Below are positions 16,187 through 24,869 of a stretch of 53,864 nt of DNA, one piece after another. The notes beneath the pieces were generated by a model. That model had not been told where the DNA came from. It did not search any database and worked only from the letters and a program-made list of their open reading frames with translations. The stretch is from Streptomyces sp. RP5T (GTDB lineage Bacteria > Actinomycetota > Actinomycetes > Streptomycetales > Streptomycetaceae), in contig NZ_RSAJ01000002.1 of assembly GCF_003933965.1 (NCBI RefSeq), positions 1 to 53,864 of the forward strand, given 5' to 3'. Position 1 is the first letter of the stretch. Every line of letters starts with the position of its first letter. The position numbers were made by a program, and so were the translations under genes.

Positions 16187-18322
16187 GTGCAGGAGCTGCG
16201 CGAGACGGACCCGCGGACCATCGGGCCCTACGAGGTCCTGGGCAGACTCGGGTCCGGCGGCATGGGCGAGGTGTACCTCGCCGAGGCGCGCGGCGGGCTG
16301 CGGCTGGCCGTGAAGGTCGTACGGGCCGAGCACGCCGAGGACCGCACCTTCCGGGCCCGGTTCCGCAACGAGGTGCGGGCCGCGCAGACCGTCGGAGGGG
16401 CGGGCACGTACACCGCGCGGGTCGTGGACGCGGACACCGGGGCGGCCCGGCCCTGGATGGCCACCGAGTTCGTGCCGGGCCCCAACCTGCGGGACGCGGT
16501 GCTCGCCGGGGGACCGCTGCCCGGGGACGCGGTGCGGCTGCTGGCGGCCGCGCTCGCCGAGGCGCTCGCCGCGATCCACGCCAAGGGGCTGGTGCACCGG
16601 GACCTCAAGCCCTCCAACATCCTGCTCGCGCCGGACGGCCCGCGGGTCATCGACTTCGGGATCGTCCGGGCCCTGGAGGGCACCGCCCTGACCCGGACCG
16701 GCGTCGTCGTCGGATCGGTCGGCTACCTCTCGCCCGAGCAGATCCGCAACGGCGCCCAGGTGGTGCCGGCCAGTGACGTCTTCTCCCTGGGCGCGGTCCT
16801 CGCCTACGCCTCCGGCGGCAGGGAACCCTTCGGCGAGGGGCAGGATTCGGTCGTTCTGCTGCGGATCCTGACCGGTGACGTGGACCTGTCCGCCGTACCG
16901 GAGGAACAGCTGGCGCTGGTGGAGTCGTGCCTGCGGGACGATCCCGGCGCGCGGCCCACGCCGGCGGAGCTGGTCGCGGCCGCGGGACACACCGCGGGGT
17001 CGCTGCGCGAGGGGCTGCGGCCCGGGTGGTACGCGCCCGGGACCGTGCGGGAGTCCGAGGCGGCCCGGAGCGGCGCGCGCTGGGTCCCCGGGCACGACTC
17101 GGGGGAGCGGGGCAGCCGGGTCGAGTACGTGGCGCCCGTGACCGCCGCGGACCTCCCCGCGGTCACCCATACGACACCGGACCCCGCCCCGCCGTCCCGG
17201 CGCAGGCTGCTGCGGGCCGTGGCGGGCGGTGCCGGGGTCGTGGCGGCCGGCGGCGCGGGCGGGTGGCTGTGGCTGCGGGACACGCCGGACGGGACGGCGA
17301 GGGCGGGGTCCCCGGCGGCCACGCCCGCGACGGGCTGGCAGTACAAGGTCCAGGGACTCGGCGGCCGGCGCGGCCCCTGTGCTGCTCTCCCGCCCGACGG
17401 CACCCGGGTGTATGTCGGCGGCACGGACCGCGCGTTGCACGCGCTGGACCTGGACGGACGGCCCCTGTGGCGCACCCCGCTCGGGGCCGAGGTGATGTCC
17501 CCGCTCGCCACCGCCGACGGCGTGTACTGCCTGCTGGAGGACGGCCAGGAGGGCGCCTCCGGGCTGTGCGCGCTCGGCCGGGACGGAAAGGTCCGCTGGA
17601 CCAGGTCCTTCGCCGCGAACAGCCAGTTCCCGGTCGCCGCGGCCGGGCTGGTCCTGGTGTCCTACGGCGACGGCTCGGACGCGGGCGGGGTGCGGGCCTA
17701 CGCCCCCGACGGCAGCGTGCGCTGGTCCACGCCGACCGGCCCGGCACCCACCTGCGAGCCCCTGGTGGCGGACGGCGTGGTGTACGTCGGCACCTTCGGG
17801 GACCAGGTCCAGGCCCTGGACGCGAAGAGCGGCAAACGGCTCTGGGCGACGTCGGCGGGCCTCGACGCCGGGCGCCCGGCGCTGGTCGGGAACACGCTGA
17901 TCGTCGGTTCGGGCGGCGAGCGGATGCTGCACGGCATCGGCCGCACGGGCCGGCCGCTGTGGCACTCGGCCAACGACAGGGTCTACGGCGGCCGCTACCT
18001 CACCTGCGTGCCCTTCGGCGGCCTGGGCGTCTGCGCCTCCGACTACGAACTGCTCGCCCTGGACCCCGCCGACGGATCGACGGTGTGGTCCTTCCGGTTC
18101 AGCGACGAGGGGAACCAGTACAGCGACCCCACGGTCTTCGGCGACACCGTCCTCGTCCGCCACGGCTCGACGCTCTACGGCATCGACCGCAAGGGGAAGC
18201 AGGCCTGGCGGCGTCGGGTCGAGGGCGGCGCCTCCATCGGCACCCAGAGCCCGGTCGTCCGGGACGGCCGCGTGTACGCCGCGAACGCCGACGGCATCAC
18301 GGTCCTCGCGCTCGGCTCCTAG
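16187..18322 (+). CDS. Membrane Ser/Thr protein kinase with PQQ/beta-propeller sensor domain (AfsK-like)
   Basis: The 711-residue protein starts with a Hanks-type kinase domain (about residues 12-270): glycine loop GSGGMGEVY, ATP-binding K43 in LAVKVV, catalytic D139 in HRDLKPSN, and DFGIVRALEG. A single membrane helix follows RRRLLR near residues 338-362. Residues 380-711 hold repeated PQQ-type blades such as YVGGTDRALHALDLDGRPLW and YVGTFGDQVQALDAKSGKRLW, predicted outside the cell. The layout is that of Streptomyces AfsK-family kinases. GTG 16187 has GGGGAG upstream. The ligand sensed and the phosphorylation targets are unknown. Confidence 0.93.
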   Translation: MQELRETDPRTIGPYEVLGRLGSGGMGEVYLAEARGGLRLAVKVVRAEHAEDRTFRARFRNEVRAAQTVGGAGTYTARVVDADTGAARPWMATEFVPGPNLRDAVLAGGPLPGDAVRLLAAALAEALAAIHAKGLVHRDLKPSNILLAPDGPRVIDFGIVRALEGTALTRTGVVVGSVGYLSPEQIRNGAQVVPASDVFSLGAVLAYASGGREPFGEGQDSVVLLRILTGDVDLSAVPEEQLALVESCLRDDPGARPTPAELVAAAGHTAGSLREGLRPGWYAPGTVRESEAARSGARWVPGHDSGERGSRVEYVAPVTAADLPAVTHTTPDPAPPSRRRLLRAVAGGAGVVAAGGAGGWLWLRDTPDGTARAGSPAATPATGWQYKVQGLGGRRGPCAALPPDGTRVYVGGTDRALHALDLDGRPLWRTPLGAEVMSPLATADGVYCLLEDGQEGASGLCALGRDGKVRWTRSFAANSQFPVAAAGLVLVSYGDGSDAGGVRAYAPDGSVRWSTPTGPAPTCEPLVADGVVYVGTFGDQVQALDAKSGKRLWATSAGLDAGRPALVGNTLIVGSGGERMLHGIGRTGRPLWHSANDRVYGGRYLTCVPFGGLGVCASDYELLALDPADGSTVWSFRFSDEGNQYSDPTVFGDTVLVRHGSTLYGIDRKGKQAWRRRVEGGASIGTQSPVVRDGRVYAANADGITVLALGS

Positions 18323-18385
18323 GGCGGGCGGCGGGACTTTCGCAACACGCCCTGGCCCTCGGGGCCCGTCAGCCGGGGAGCCCGG

Positions 18386-18667
18386 TCAGCTGTCGAGACC
18401 GATCGCGAACGCGGCCTCCAGGTCGTGCTGGGAGTACGTGCGGAAGGCCACGTGGGTGTCCGTCGCCTCGACGCCGGGGATCTTGCTGATGCTGCCGGGG
18501 ATGACCTCCGCGAGGTCCTCGTGCTGCTTGACCCGGACCATGGCGATCAGGTCGTACGTGCCCGTCACGGAGAAGACCTCGCTCACGGACTCCAGCGCGG
18601 CGATCCGCTCCGCGATCTCGGGGATCCGGTCCACGCTGGTCTTGATGAGGACGATCGCGGTGATCAC
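18386..18667 (-). CDS. Lrp/AsnC effector-binding (RAM) domain protein
   Basis: A 93-residue protein consisting only of the RAM ligand-binding domain of Lrp/AsnC regulators, without the DNA-binding helix-turn-helix: ITAIVLIKTSVDRIPEIAER, then VSEVFSVTGTYDLIAMVRVK and the typical GVEATDTHVAF. Stand-alone RAM proteins bind amino acids or modulate full-length Lrp proteins. Its ATG overlaps the stop of the rhomboid gene upstream on the same strand by four bases, so the two are coupled. Confidence 0.88.
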   Translation of the reverse strand: MITAIVLIKTSVDRIPEIAERIAALESVSEVFSVTGTYDLIAMVRVKQHEDLAEVIPGSISKIPGVEATDTHVAFRTYSQHDLEAAFAIGLDS

Positions 18668-19404
18668 GGCTGGTTCTCTCCCTCGGGGGCCGGAGCTGGG
18701 GCGGCCCTCACTCTAGTCGTACGGCCGAAACGCACCCAGGCGAAGAGCAGGCCCAGGCCGAAGCCCACCAGGTGGGCCAGATAGGCCACCCCGGGGCCGT
18801 CGGAGGCGCGGCCCGCCGCGAGCCATTGCAGCGCCGCCCAGAAGGGCAGGACGACCCAGGCGGGGAAGCGCAGCGGCAGGAAGAAGAGGAAGGGCAGGAG
18901 ACTGGTCACCCGGGCCCGGGGGAACAGGAAGAGAAACGCGCCGAGGACCGCCGAGATCGCCCCGGACGCCCCGACCAGGGACTGCCCGGAGTCGGCGTTG
19001 GCGGCCGCGTAGCCCAGCAGGGCGAGGTAGCCGCAGCCGACGTAGAAGAGGAGGAACTGCACCCGGCCCATGCGTTCCTCGGTCATCACCCCGAAGACGT
19101 AGAGGAACAGCATGTTGCCCAGCAGGTGCACCCAGCTCCCGTGCACGAACAGCGCGGTGGCCGGGGTGAGCGCGGCACCGGGCGAGCCCTCGAAGAGCTC
19201 GGCGGGGACCACGCCCCAGCGGCGGAAGTACGCCCGCTGGGCGGCCAGGGCCGCGTCCCCGGAGCCGTAGGCCGGGTCGAGGCCCGAGGCGGGGCCGATC
19301 ACGAAGACCAGACAGCACAGGGCGATCAGTCCGTAGGTGACCGGAGCCGGCCCCCGGAGCGCGCCGCGTGCTCCACCGAGTGTCACCCTCCAGTTGCGGA
19401 TCAT
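18664..19404 (-). CDS. Rhomboid-family intramembrane serine protease
   Basis: About 246 residues from the ATG at 19404 (MIRNWRVTLGG); another ATG at 19434 would add ten residues. Rhomboid signatures are HGSWVHLLGNMLFLYVFG, catalytic Ser in LVGASGAISAVLGA, and the partner His in VAYLAHLVGFGLGLLF. Six or more membrane helices are evident. Rhomboids cleave transmembrane substrates; none is known here. The 3' end overlaps the downstream AsnC-domain gene. Confidence 0.92.
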   Translation of the reverse strand: MIRNWRVTLGGARGALRGPAPVTYGLIALCCLVFVIGPASGLDPAYGSGDAALAAQRAYFRRWGVVPAELFEGSPGAALTPATALFVHGSWVHLLGNMLFLYVFGVMTEERMGRVQFLLFYVGCGYLALLGYAAANADSGQSLVGASGAISAVLGAFLFLFPRARVTSLLPFLFFLPLRFPAWVVLPFWAALQWLAAGRASDGPGVAYLAHLVGFGLGLLFAWVRFGRTTRVRAAPAPAPEGENQP

Positions 19405-19575
19405 GAACACAGAGCATGACGTAACGGGACGCAAGCGAACAGAGCGCCTCGCCGCCGGACGGGTCCGGTGGACGCCCGAGCGGCCAGTACCCGCCAGGCC
19501 GTAGGGTTACGAGCCACACGCACCGGGACGCCGGTGTGTCACTGACAATGGCTAGCAGGAAAGAGCACAGTCACG

Positions 19576-19815
19576 ATGACGGTTCCCCTCCCGACCGCCT
19601 CGACGCGGTGGCGCTGCACCCTCTGCGGCAACCTCACGCGCTTCGATGTGACCCGCTCGTCGAAGGTCGTCGAGTACGTCCACCTCGACCTGGCGGGAGA
19701 GCCGAAGGTCGAGGAGCGCGAGGTGGTCAGTGAGACCATCGAGTCGGTGCGGTGTCGCTGGTGCAACGCCGTGGACCAGGTGGAACTCGTGGACAGGCCG
19801 GGCGCCGGCTCCTGA
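19576..19815 (+). CDS. Small zinc-ribbon protein (79 aa)
   Basis: The protein has two CxxC pairs, WRCTLCGN near residues 12-18 and VRCRWCNA near 58-64, about 43 residues apart, which should bind one zinc. The remainder is acidic and charged. No enzyme domain is visible. ATG 19576 is used; no strong ribosome-binding site is seen. It precedes the coiled-coil/NYN gene by 35 bases on the same strand, suggesting cotranscription and a nucleic-acid-related role, but this is inference. Confidence 0.8.
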   Translation: MTVPLPTASTRWRCTLCGNLTRFDVTRSSKVVEYVHLDLAGEPKVEEREVVSETIESVRCRWCNAVDQVELVDRPGAGS

Positions 19816-19850
19816 CAGGGCCGGCCCCGCACAGTGATGGGGTGTGACGG

Positions 19851-21194
19851 ATGGTGGAGACACAAGGCGGGGAGCCGGGCGACGGCGCCGCCGAGGTCCT
19901 CGACCGTCCGCTGCCCGACGGTGTGCGGCGCAGGGTCGTGCACATCGTCTCGGAGGGGTTCGGCGGACTGACCGTCGCCGAACTGCCCGCACAGCTGCGC
20001 CAGTACGCGCGCTTCGCGCCGAACCGGCGGGCCAAGTTCGCGGGCAACGCGATGGCGGCCGCGCTGGAGACCGATCCGCTCTTCCGTCAGCGCATCGGGG
20101 AGAAGTTCAGAGAGGCCCAGCCGGAACTGGCCGGCGCCCTCGACTCCGGTTCGCCGCCCCCGGCCGCGGACCCGCTCGACGTGGCGGCCGCGGCCTATGT
20201 GCTGCGCCCCACCGGCTGGGTCAAGCTGGTCACCGCGGCCGGCGAGGAGGCCCAGCGCGCGGACGCGGAGCGGGCCGACGAGGAGAACCGCGCCGAGCTG
20301 GAGCGGCTGCGCGAGGAGCTCACGGCCGCCCGCGAGCACACGCGCACCGAGACCGAGCGGCTGCGCACCGAGCTGGAGTCCGCCAAGAAGGAAGCCGAAT
20401 CGCTTCACCGCAAGCTGCGTGCGGCACTCAGTGACGTCAAGCGCGGCGAGGCGGCGCTGCGCAAGCTGCAGGGCGAGATGGAGTCCGTACGCGCCGAGGG
20501 CCAGGCCCAGGTGTCCGCCGCCGAGAGCGAGTCCCGGCGCCTGAAGGCACGCCTCGGGGAGGCGGAGGCCGCGCTGGAGGCCACGCGCAGAGCGGCACGG
20601 GAGGGGCGTAGTGTCGAGGACATGCGCGTGCGTCTGCTTCTGGACACCGTTCTGGACGCGGCCCAGGGACTGCGCCGGGAACTGGCCCTGCCGCCGGTCT
20701 CCGTGCGGCCCGCCGAGACCGTGGACGCGGTCGAACCGGGCCGCATGACACCGAAGGACATCGCCGCGCGGGCCCTGTCCGACAGCGACCCGGCGATCCT
20801 GGACCAGCTGCTCGCCCTGCCCCAGGCGCACTTGGTGGTCGACGGCTACAACGTCACCAAGACCGGCTATCCCCAGATGCCGCTGGAGAAGCAGCGCCTG
20901 CGGCTCCTCGGACAGCTCTCGCAGCTCGCCGCGCAGACCGGGGCGGAGGTGACCTGTGTCTTCGACGGGGCCGAGCTCGCCGCGCCGGTGCTGCTCGCGC
21001 CGCCGCGCGGGGTGCGGGTGCTGTTCTCCAAGGCGGGTGTCACCGCCGACGAGTTGATCCGCCAGCTGGTGCGCGCCGAGCCGCCCGGGCGGCCGGTGAT
21101 CGTCGCCTCGACCGACCGCGAGGTCGCCGACGGCATCGCCAAGGCGGGGGCGCGACCGGTCGCTTCGGCGGTGCTGCTGAAGCGGCTGTCCTAA
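19851..21194 (+). CDS. Coiled-coil protein with C-terminal YacP-like NYN (PIN-fold) RNase domain
   Basis: The 447-residue protein has an N-terminal alpha-helical region, a long Glu/Arg/Ala coiled coil (about residues 130-260), and a C-terminal NYN domain (about 322-447). The NYN part shows AHLVVDGYNVTKTGYP, VTCVFDGAELA, GVTADELIRQL and VIVASTDREVADG, the acidic residues expected for a PIN-like, metal-dependent ribonuclease. YacP/Rae1 of Bacillus cleaves mRNA on the ribosome; the coiled coil here is an actinobacterial addition. Start is ATG 19851. Confidence 0.88.
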   Translation: MVETQGGEPGDGAAEVLDRPLPDGVRRRVVHIVSEGFGGLTVAELPAQLRQYARFAPNRRAKFAGNAMAAALETDPLFRQRIGEKFREAQPELAGALDSGSPPPAADPLDVAAAAYVLRPTGWVKLVTAAGEEAQRADAERADEENRAELERLREELTAAREHTRTETERLRTELESAKKEAESLHRKLRAALSDVKRGEAALRKLQGEMESVRAEGQAQVSAAESESRRLKARLGEAEAALEATRRAAREGRSVEDMRVRLLLDTVLDAAQGLRRELALPPVSVRPAETVDAVEPGRMTPKDIAARALSDSDPAILDQLLALPQAHLVVDGYNVTKTGYPQMPLEKQRLRLLGQLSQLAAQTGAEVTCVFDGAELAAPVLLAPPRGVRVLFSKAGVTADELIRQLVRAEPPGRPVIVASTDREVADGIAKAGARPVASAVLLKRLS

Positions 21195-21322
21195 ACCTCG
21201 AAGTTAGCGGTTTAACGCCCGAATTAGCCGTATCATCACGCAACGTAGTGTCAAGCCCGCCTCACTGCACGTGAGTTATGTGCAAAGAATGCACGCTGTG
21301 ACGAGATTTTGCTCCTGAGGAT

Positions 21323-21352
21323 TTGAACTGATCACGGGAAGGTCACTAGGGT
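21323..21352 (+). promoter_or_regulatory. Candidate promoter for the first NlpC/P60 gene
   Basis: TTGAAC (21323-21328) and TAGGGT (21347-21352) are spaced by 18 bases and lie about 50 bases before the GTG at 21405. They fit a vegetative HrdB-type promoter. Confidence 0.55.
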
Positions 21353-21404
21353 CTGGCCTCGAACCTCCGAGCGGGTGATCACTCAAAAGAAGGAGTTCAC
21401 CTCC

Positions 21405-22439
21405 GTGGCGTCCCACCGTCGACCCAAGCAGCCGAGCCGTACGCGCGTGACCGTGCTCACGACCGCAGCGGCTGCCGCCGTGGCCCTCAGTGCCAATGCC
21501 GCCAACGCCGCGCCGAGCGAGAAGCCGAGCAAGGACGAGGTCAAGGCGAAGGTCGACGCCCTCTACGAGCAGGCCGAGCAGGCCACCGAGAAGCTCAACG
21601 GGGCCAAGGAGAAGCAGGAGAAGCTCCAGAAGGAGATCTCCACCATCCAGGACAACGTGGCCCGCGGCCAGGACGACCTGAACGAACTCCGTGACTCCAT
21701 AGGCATGGCGGCCGCCGCGCAGTACCGCACCGGCTCCATCGACTCCTCGCTCCAGCTCTTCCTGTCGTCGAACCCGGACGACTACCTGGACAAGGCCTCC
21801 ACCGCGGACCAGCTCAGCTCCCAGCAGGTCGAGGCGCTGAAGAAGATCCAGGAGAAGCAGCGCGAGCTGGCCCAGGACCGCGCCGAGGCCACCGAGAAGC
21901 TCCAGGACCTCGCCAGCACCCGCGCCGAACTGGCCAAGCAGAAGAAGGCCGTTCAGGGCAAGCTCGCCGAGGCGCAGAAGCTCCTCAACTCGCTCACCGC
22001 CGCCGAGAAGGCCGCCCTCGCCGCAGCCGACGCCCGCGCCAGCCGCTCCGCCAGCGAGCGCGTGGACCTCGGCAACACCGGCCCCGCCTCCGGCCGAGCC
22101 CTCGCCGCCTTCCAGGCCGCCCAGAGCAAGATCGGCTCGCCGTACGTCTACGGCGCCACCGGCCCCTCCTCCTTCGACTGCTCGGGCCTGACCTCCTGGG
22201 CCTTCGCGCAGGCCGGCGTCACCATCCCGCGCACCTCGCAGGCCCAGGCCAACGCCGGTACCCGTATCTACTCGCAGAGCGACCTCAAGGTCGGCGACCT
22301 GGTCATCTTCTACGGCGACCAGCACCACGTCGGCTTCTACGCCGGCAACGGCCAGGTCCTCCACGCCCCCCGCACCGGCACGGTCGTGCGCTACGAGTCG
22401 ATCAACAACATGCCGTTCCAGTTCGGCGTACGGATCTGA
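21405..22439 (+). CDS. Secreted NlpC/P60 peptidoglycan endopeptidase (RipA-like), copy A
   Basis: The 344-residue protein has a signal peptide cleaved after ANAANA (about residue 38), a long coiled coil (about 45-200) like the autoinhibitory region of RipA-type enzymes, and a C-terminal NlpC/P60 domain. Catalytic residues are Cys in SSFDCSGLTSWAFAQ, His in DQHHVGFYAGNGQ and the following His near VLHAPRTG. It cleaves peptide bonds in wall stem peptides during growth or division. GTG 21405 is chosen because AAGGAG lies about 10 bases upstream. A closely related copy follows directly, separated by 186 bases with no other gene. Confidence 0.93.
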   Translation: MASHRRPKQPSRTRVTVLTTAAAAAVALSANAANAAPSEKPSKDEVKAKVDALYEQAEQATEKLNGAKEKQEKLQKEISTIQDNVARGQDDLNELRDSIGMAAAAQYRTGSIDSSLQLFLSSNPDDYLDKASTADQLSSQQVEALKKIQEKQRELAQDRAEATEKLQDLASTRAELAKQKKAVQGKLAEAQKLLNSLTAAEKAALAAADARASRSASERVDLGNTGPASGRALAAFQAAQSKIGSPYVYGATGPSSFDCSGLTSWAFAQAGVTIPRTSQAQANAGTRIYSQSDLKVGDLVIFYGDQHHVGFYAGNGQVLHAPRTGTVVRYESINNMPFQFGVRI

Positions 22440-22625
22440 CACCCCACGACCCGCCCCCCGTTCGGGCGAATCGCGACAACCTCATCTGATTCCACGCCCC
22501 GCCCATGACCTGCGTCTGAGGCGGGGCGCCCGGTTGTGCATCCCTTGAGGTCTTTGGTCAGGTCCCGTTCCCGGGGCTACTGTCTGCCGCGTTCTCGTCC
22601 GCCAACGGAAGGAGCGCGGCTTCCC

Positions 22626-23642
22626 GTGGGGTCCCATCGCCGCCTTGCCCAGACGTCCGGGTTCAACCGGGGCGCCGGTGCCGCCCTGTGCGCGCTGTCC
22701 GCGGCGGCAGCCGCACTCGGCGCCGTACCGGCCGTCGCCGCTCCGTCCGCCGACACCAGGGCCGAGGTGGACCGCCTCTACGAGCAGGCCGAGCGGGCCA
22801 CCGAGGCCTACAACAAGGCCGACGACCGCGCCGACGCGCTGCGCGAGGAGGTCGGCACCGCGCAGGACACCATCGCCCGGCATCAGGAGCGCATCAACTC
22901 CCTGCGGGAGAAGCTCGGTTCACTGGCCGGGGCCCAGTACCGCGCCGGCGGCCTCGATCCGTCCCTCGCGCTGCTGTTCTCCGACGACCCGGACGAGTAC
23001 CTCGACAAGGCGGCCGCTCTGGACCGCATCAACGCCCACCAGGCGGGCGAGCTCAGGGGCCTTCAGGAGGCCATGCGCGAACTCGCCCAGGAGCGCAGCG
23101 AGGCGGCCCGGAAGCTCGGCGAACTGGAGAGGAGCCGCAAGGCCGTCGCCTCCCACAAGCGGACCGTCGAGAAGAAGCTCGCCCGGGCGCGCGAGCTGCT
23201 CAACTCCCTGCCGTCCGACGAGCGGGCCGCCTACGACCGGGCCTCGCGCTCCGGCCGTGCCGAGATGCCCGACCTCTCGGGAGCCGTGGCGCCCTCGGGC
23301 CGGGCGGCCGCCGCCGTGGCCGCCGCGCAGTCCGCGGTCGGCAAGCCGTACGTGTGGGGTGCCAACGGGCCGGGCGCCTTCGACTGTTCGGGCCTGATGC
23401 AGTGGTCGTACGCCCAGGCCGGCGTCTCCCTCCCGCGCACCTCGCAGGCCCAGCGGTACGCCGGCCGCCAGGTGCCGCTCTCCCAGGCGCGGCCCGGTGA
23501 CCTGGTCACCTACCGGGGGGACGCCAGCCATGTCGGCATGTACGTCGGCAACGGCCAGGTCGTGCACGCCCCCTACCCCGGTGCCCCGGTGCGCTACGAC
23601 CCGGTGGGCATGATGCCGGGGGCGACGGTCACGCGCCCCTGA
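22626..23642 (+). CDS. Secreted NlpC/P60 peptidoglycan endopeptidase, copy B (tandem paralogue)
   Basis: The 338-residue paralogue has the same layout as its neighbour: signal peptide ending VPAVAA, coiled coil with the shared segment RAEVDRLYEQAERATEAYNK, and C-terminal NlpC/P60 domain with Cys in GAFDCSGLMQWSYAQ and His in DASHVGMYVGNGQVVHA. GTG 22626 has GAAGGAGCG upstream and gives a start (MGSHRRL) parallel to copy A (MASHRRP). The shared order and motifs show tandem duplication; divergence in the coiled coil suggests an old event and possible division of labour. Confidence 0.92.
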   Translation: MGSHRRLAQTSGFNRGAGAALCALSAAAAALGAVPAVAAPSADTRAEVDRLYEQAERATEAYNKADDRADALREEVGTAQDTIARHQERINSLREKLGSLAGAQYRAGGLDPSLALLFSDDPDEYLDKAAALDRINAHQAGELRGLQEAMRELAQERSEAARKLGELERSRKAVASHKRTVEKKLARARELLNSLPSDERAAYDRASRSGRAEMPDLSGAVAPSGRAAAAVAAAQSAVGKPYVWGANGPGAFDCSGLMQWSYAQAGVSLPRTSQAQRYAGRQVPLSQARPGDLVTYRGDASHVGMYVGNGQVVHAPYPGAPVRYDPVGMMPGATVTRP

Positions 23643-23675
23643 CCGACGGCCGCGATGCCCGTACGATCGGGAAAC

Positions 23676-24869
23676 ATGGCTGGTCGACGGCGGGTGCCGA
23701 AACGCGGTGCGGTGGTGCTGTGCCTGCTGCTCGCCTCGCTGGTGTCCTGCGGCGGGCGGCCGACGGCCACCGACGCCGCCGAGGCCGACGTGCAGCACGT
23801 CCTCGACCTGCGGGCGGCGGCCGTCCTGGACCGGGACGGAGCGGCGGTGGCCGAGACGGGTACCGCGGACTGGTTCGAGGACGTGAGCGCGGTGCCGCTC
23901 GCCTCCTGGGCCTACAGGGTCACCGCCGTCCACCGCACCGGCGCCGGTGCCACCGCCGACGCCGAACTGCGGTACCAGGTCCAGGGTTACGACCAGGCCC
24001 CCGTCACCGTCGCCCGCACGCTGGACCTCTCCCTCGACGCGGCCGGCCACTGGTACGTGAAGGACGAGAAGCCCGCGAAGAAGGCCCCGCAGCAGCTGTG
24101 GGACCAGGGCGAGGTGACCGTCGTCCGCGGGAAGCACAGCATCGTCCTCGGTGTCGGCCAGTCCGGCGAGCGGCTGCACTCCTTCGCGGACCTCGCCGAC
24201 GACGCCGTGCCCGCCGTGTCCGACGCCTGGGGCACCGGATGGTCCCGGCACGTCGTCGTGCTCGTACCGAGGTCCCTGGACGGCATGGCGGGGCTGCTCG
24301 GCTCGCCCGCCTCCTCGTACCGCGGGATCGCGGCCGTCACCACCGGCGAGACCGGGGCCCCGGCGCGGGCACCCGCGGACCGGATCATCGTCAACCCCGA
24401 CGCGTACGGCCTGCTCGGCAACCTCGGCCGACAGGTCGTGCTCACCCACGAGACCACCCATGTGGCCACCCGCGCCGACACCACCGCCGCGACCCCGCTG
24501 TGGCTGTCGGAGGGCTATGCCGACTGGGTCGGCTACCGGGGCACCGGGCGCACCCCGGCCGAGGTCGCGCCGGAGCTGGGGGAGGCGGTGTCGGCGGGCC
24601 GGGTGCCGGCGGCCCTGCCGTCCGACGCGGACTTCGGCTTCGGCGGCACCGCGTCCGGCCTCGCGATGTCCTACGAGGGCGGCTGGCTGGCCTGCCGTCT
24701 GATCGCGGACCGCTGGGGCGAGGCGAAGCTGGGTGAGTTCTACCGCGCGGTGGGCACGCACGAGAAGCGCCCGGGAGCGGTGGAGAAGTCCATGGCGGAC
24801 GTCCTCGGCACCGACCTGAGGACCTTCACCGCCCAGTGGCGGCAGTACCTGCGAGATCAGCTGGCCTGA
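23676..24869 (+). CDS. Lipoprotein zinc metallopeptidase of the HExxH (peptidase MA-like) type
   Basis: About 397 residues from ATG 23676 (MAGRRRVPKRG); an ATG at 23655 is possible. TACGAT (23661-23666) lies at -10 distance from a start near the ATG, so the mRNA may be leaderless. A lipoprotein signal ends LASLVSC. After an N-terminal NTF2-like or linker region, residues 258-262 form HETTH and E279 in LSEGYADW is the third zinc ligand, the gluzincin pattern. Many genomes call it hypothetical. The substrate is unknown; a role in wall or secreted-protein processing is suggested by the preceding endopeptidases. The last 13 bases overlap the convergent gene. Confidence 0.82.
   Translation: MAGRRRVPKRGAVVLCLLLASLVSCGGRPTATDAAEADVQHVLDLRAAAVLDRDGAAVAETGTADWFEDVSAVPLASWAYRVTAVHRTGAGATADAELRYQVQGYDQAPVTVARTLDLSLDAAGHWYVKDEKPAKKAPQQLWDQGEVTVVRGKHSIVLGVGQSGERLHSFADLADDAVPAVSDAWGTGWSRHVVVLVPRSLDGMAGLLGSPASSYRGIAAVTTGETGAPARAPADRIIVNPDAYGLLGNLGRQVVLTHETTHVATRADTTAATPLWLSEGYADWVGYRGTGRTPAEVAPELGEAVSAGRVPAALPSDADFGFGGTASGLAMSYEGGWLACRLIADRWGEAKLGEFYRAVGTHEKRPGAVEKSMADVLGTDLRTFTAQWRQYLRDQLA

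Noticed and set aside
14726-18163. Long open frame on the minus strand (1145 codons) opposite the aminotransferase and kinase genes
   Set aside because: Its product is a low-complexity Arg/Gly/Val sequence without motifs; it is the antisense shadow of two clearly real genes in a GC-rich genome.
21195-21404. ydaO-type (c-di-AMP) riboswitch before the wall hydrolase gene
   Set aside because: Such leaders precede some Streptomyces wall-hydrolase genes, but the conserved core segments are not present here; only a promoter-like pair is visible.
22920-24761. Minus-strand open frame opposite the NlpC/P60 and metallopeptidase genes
   Set aside because: No motifs, Gly/Arg-rich composition, and both sense genes are well supported.
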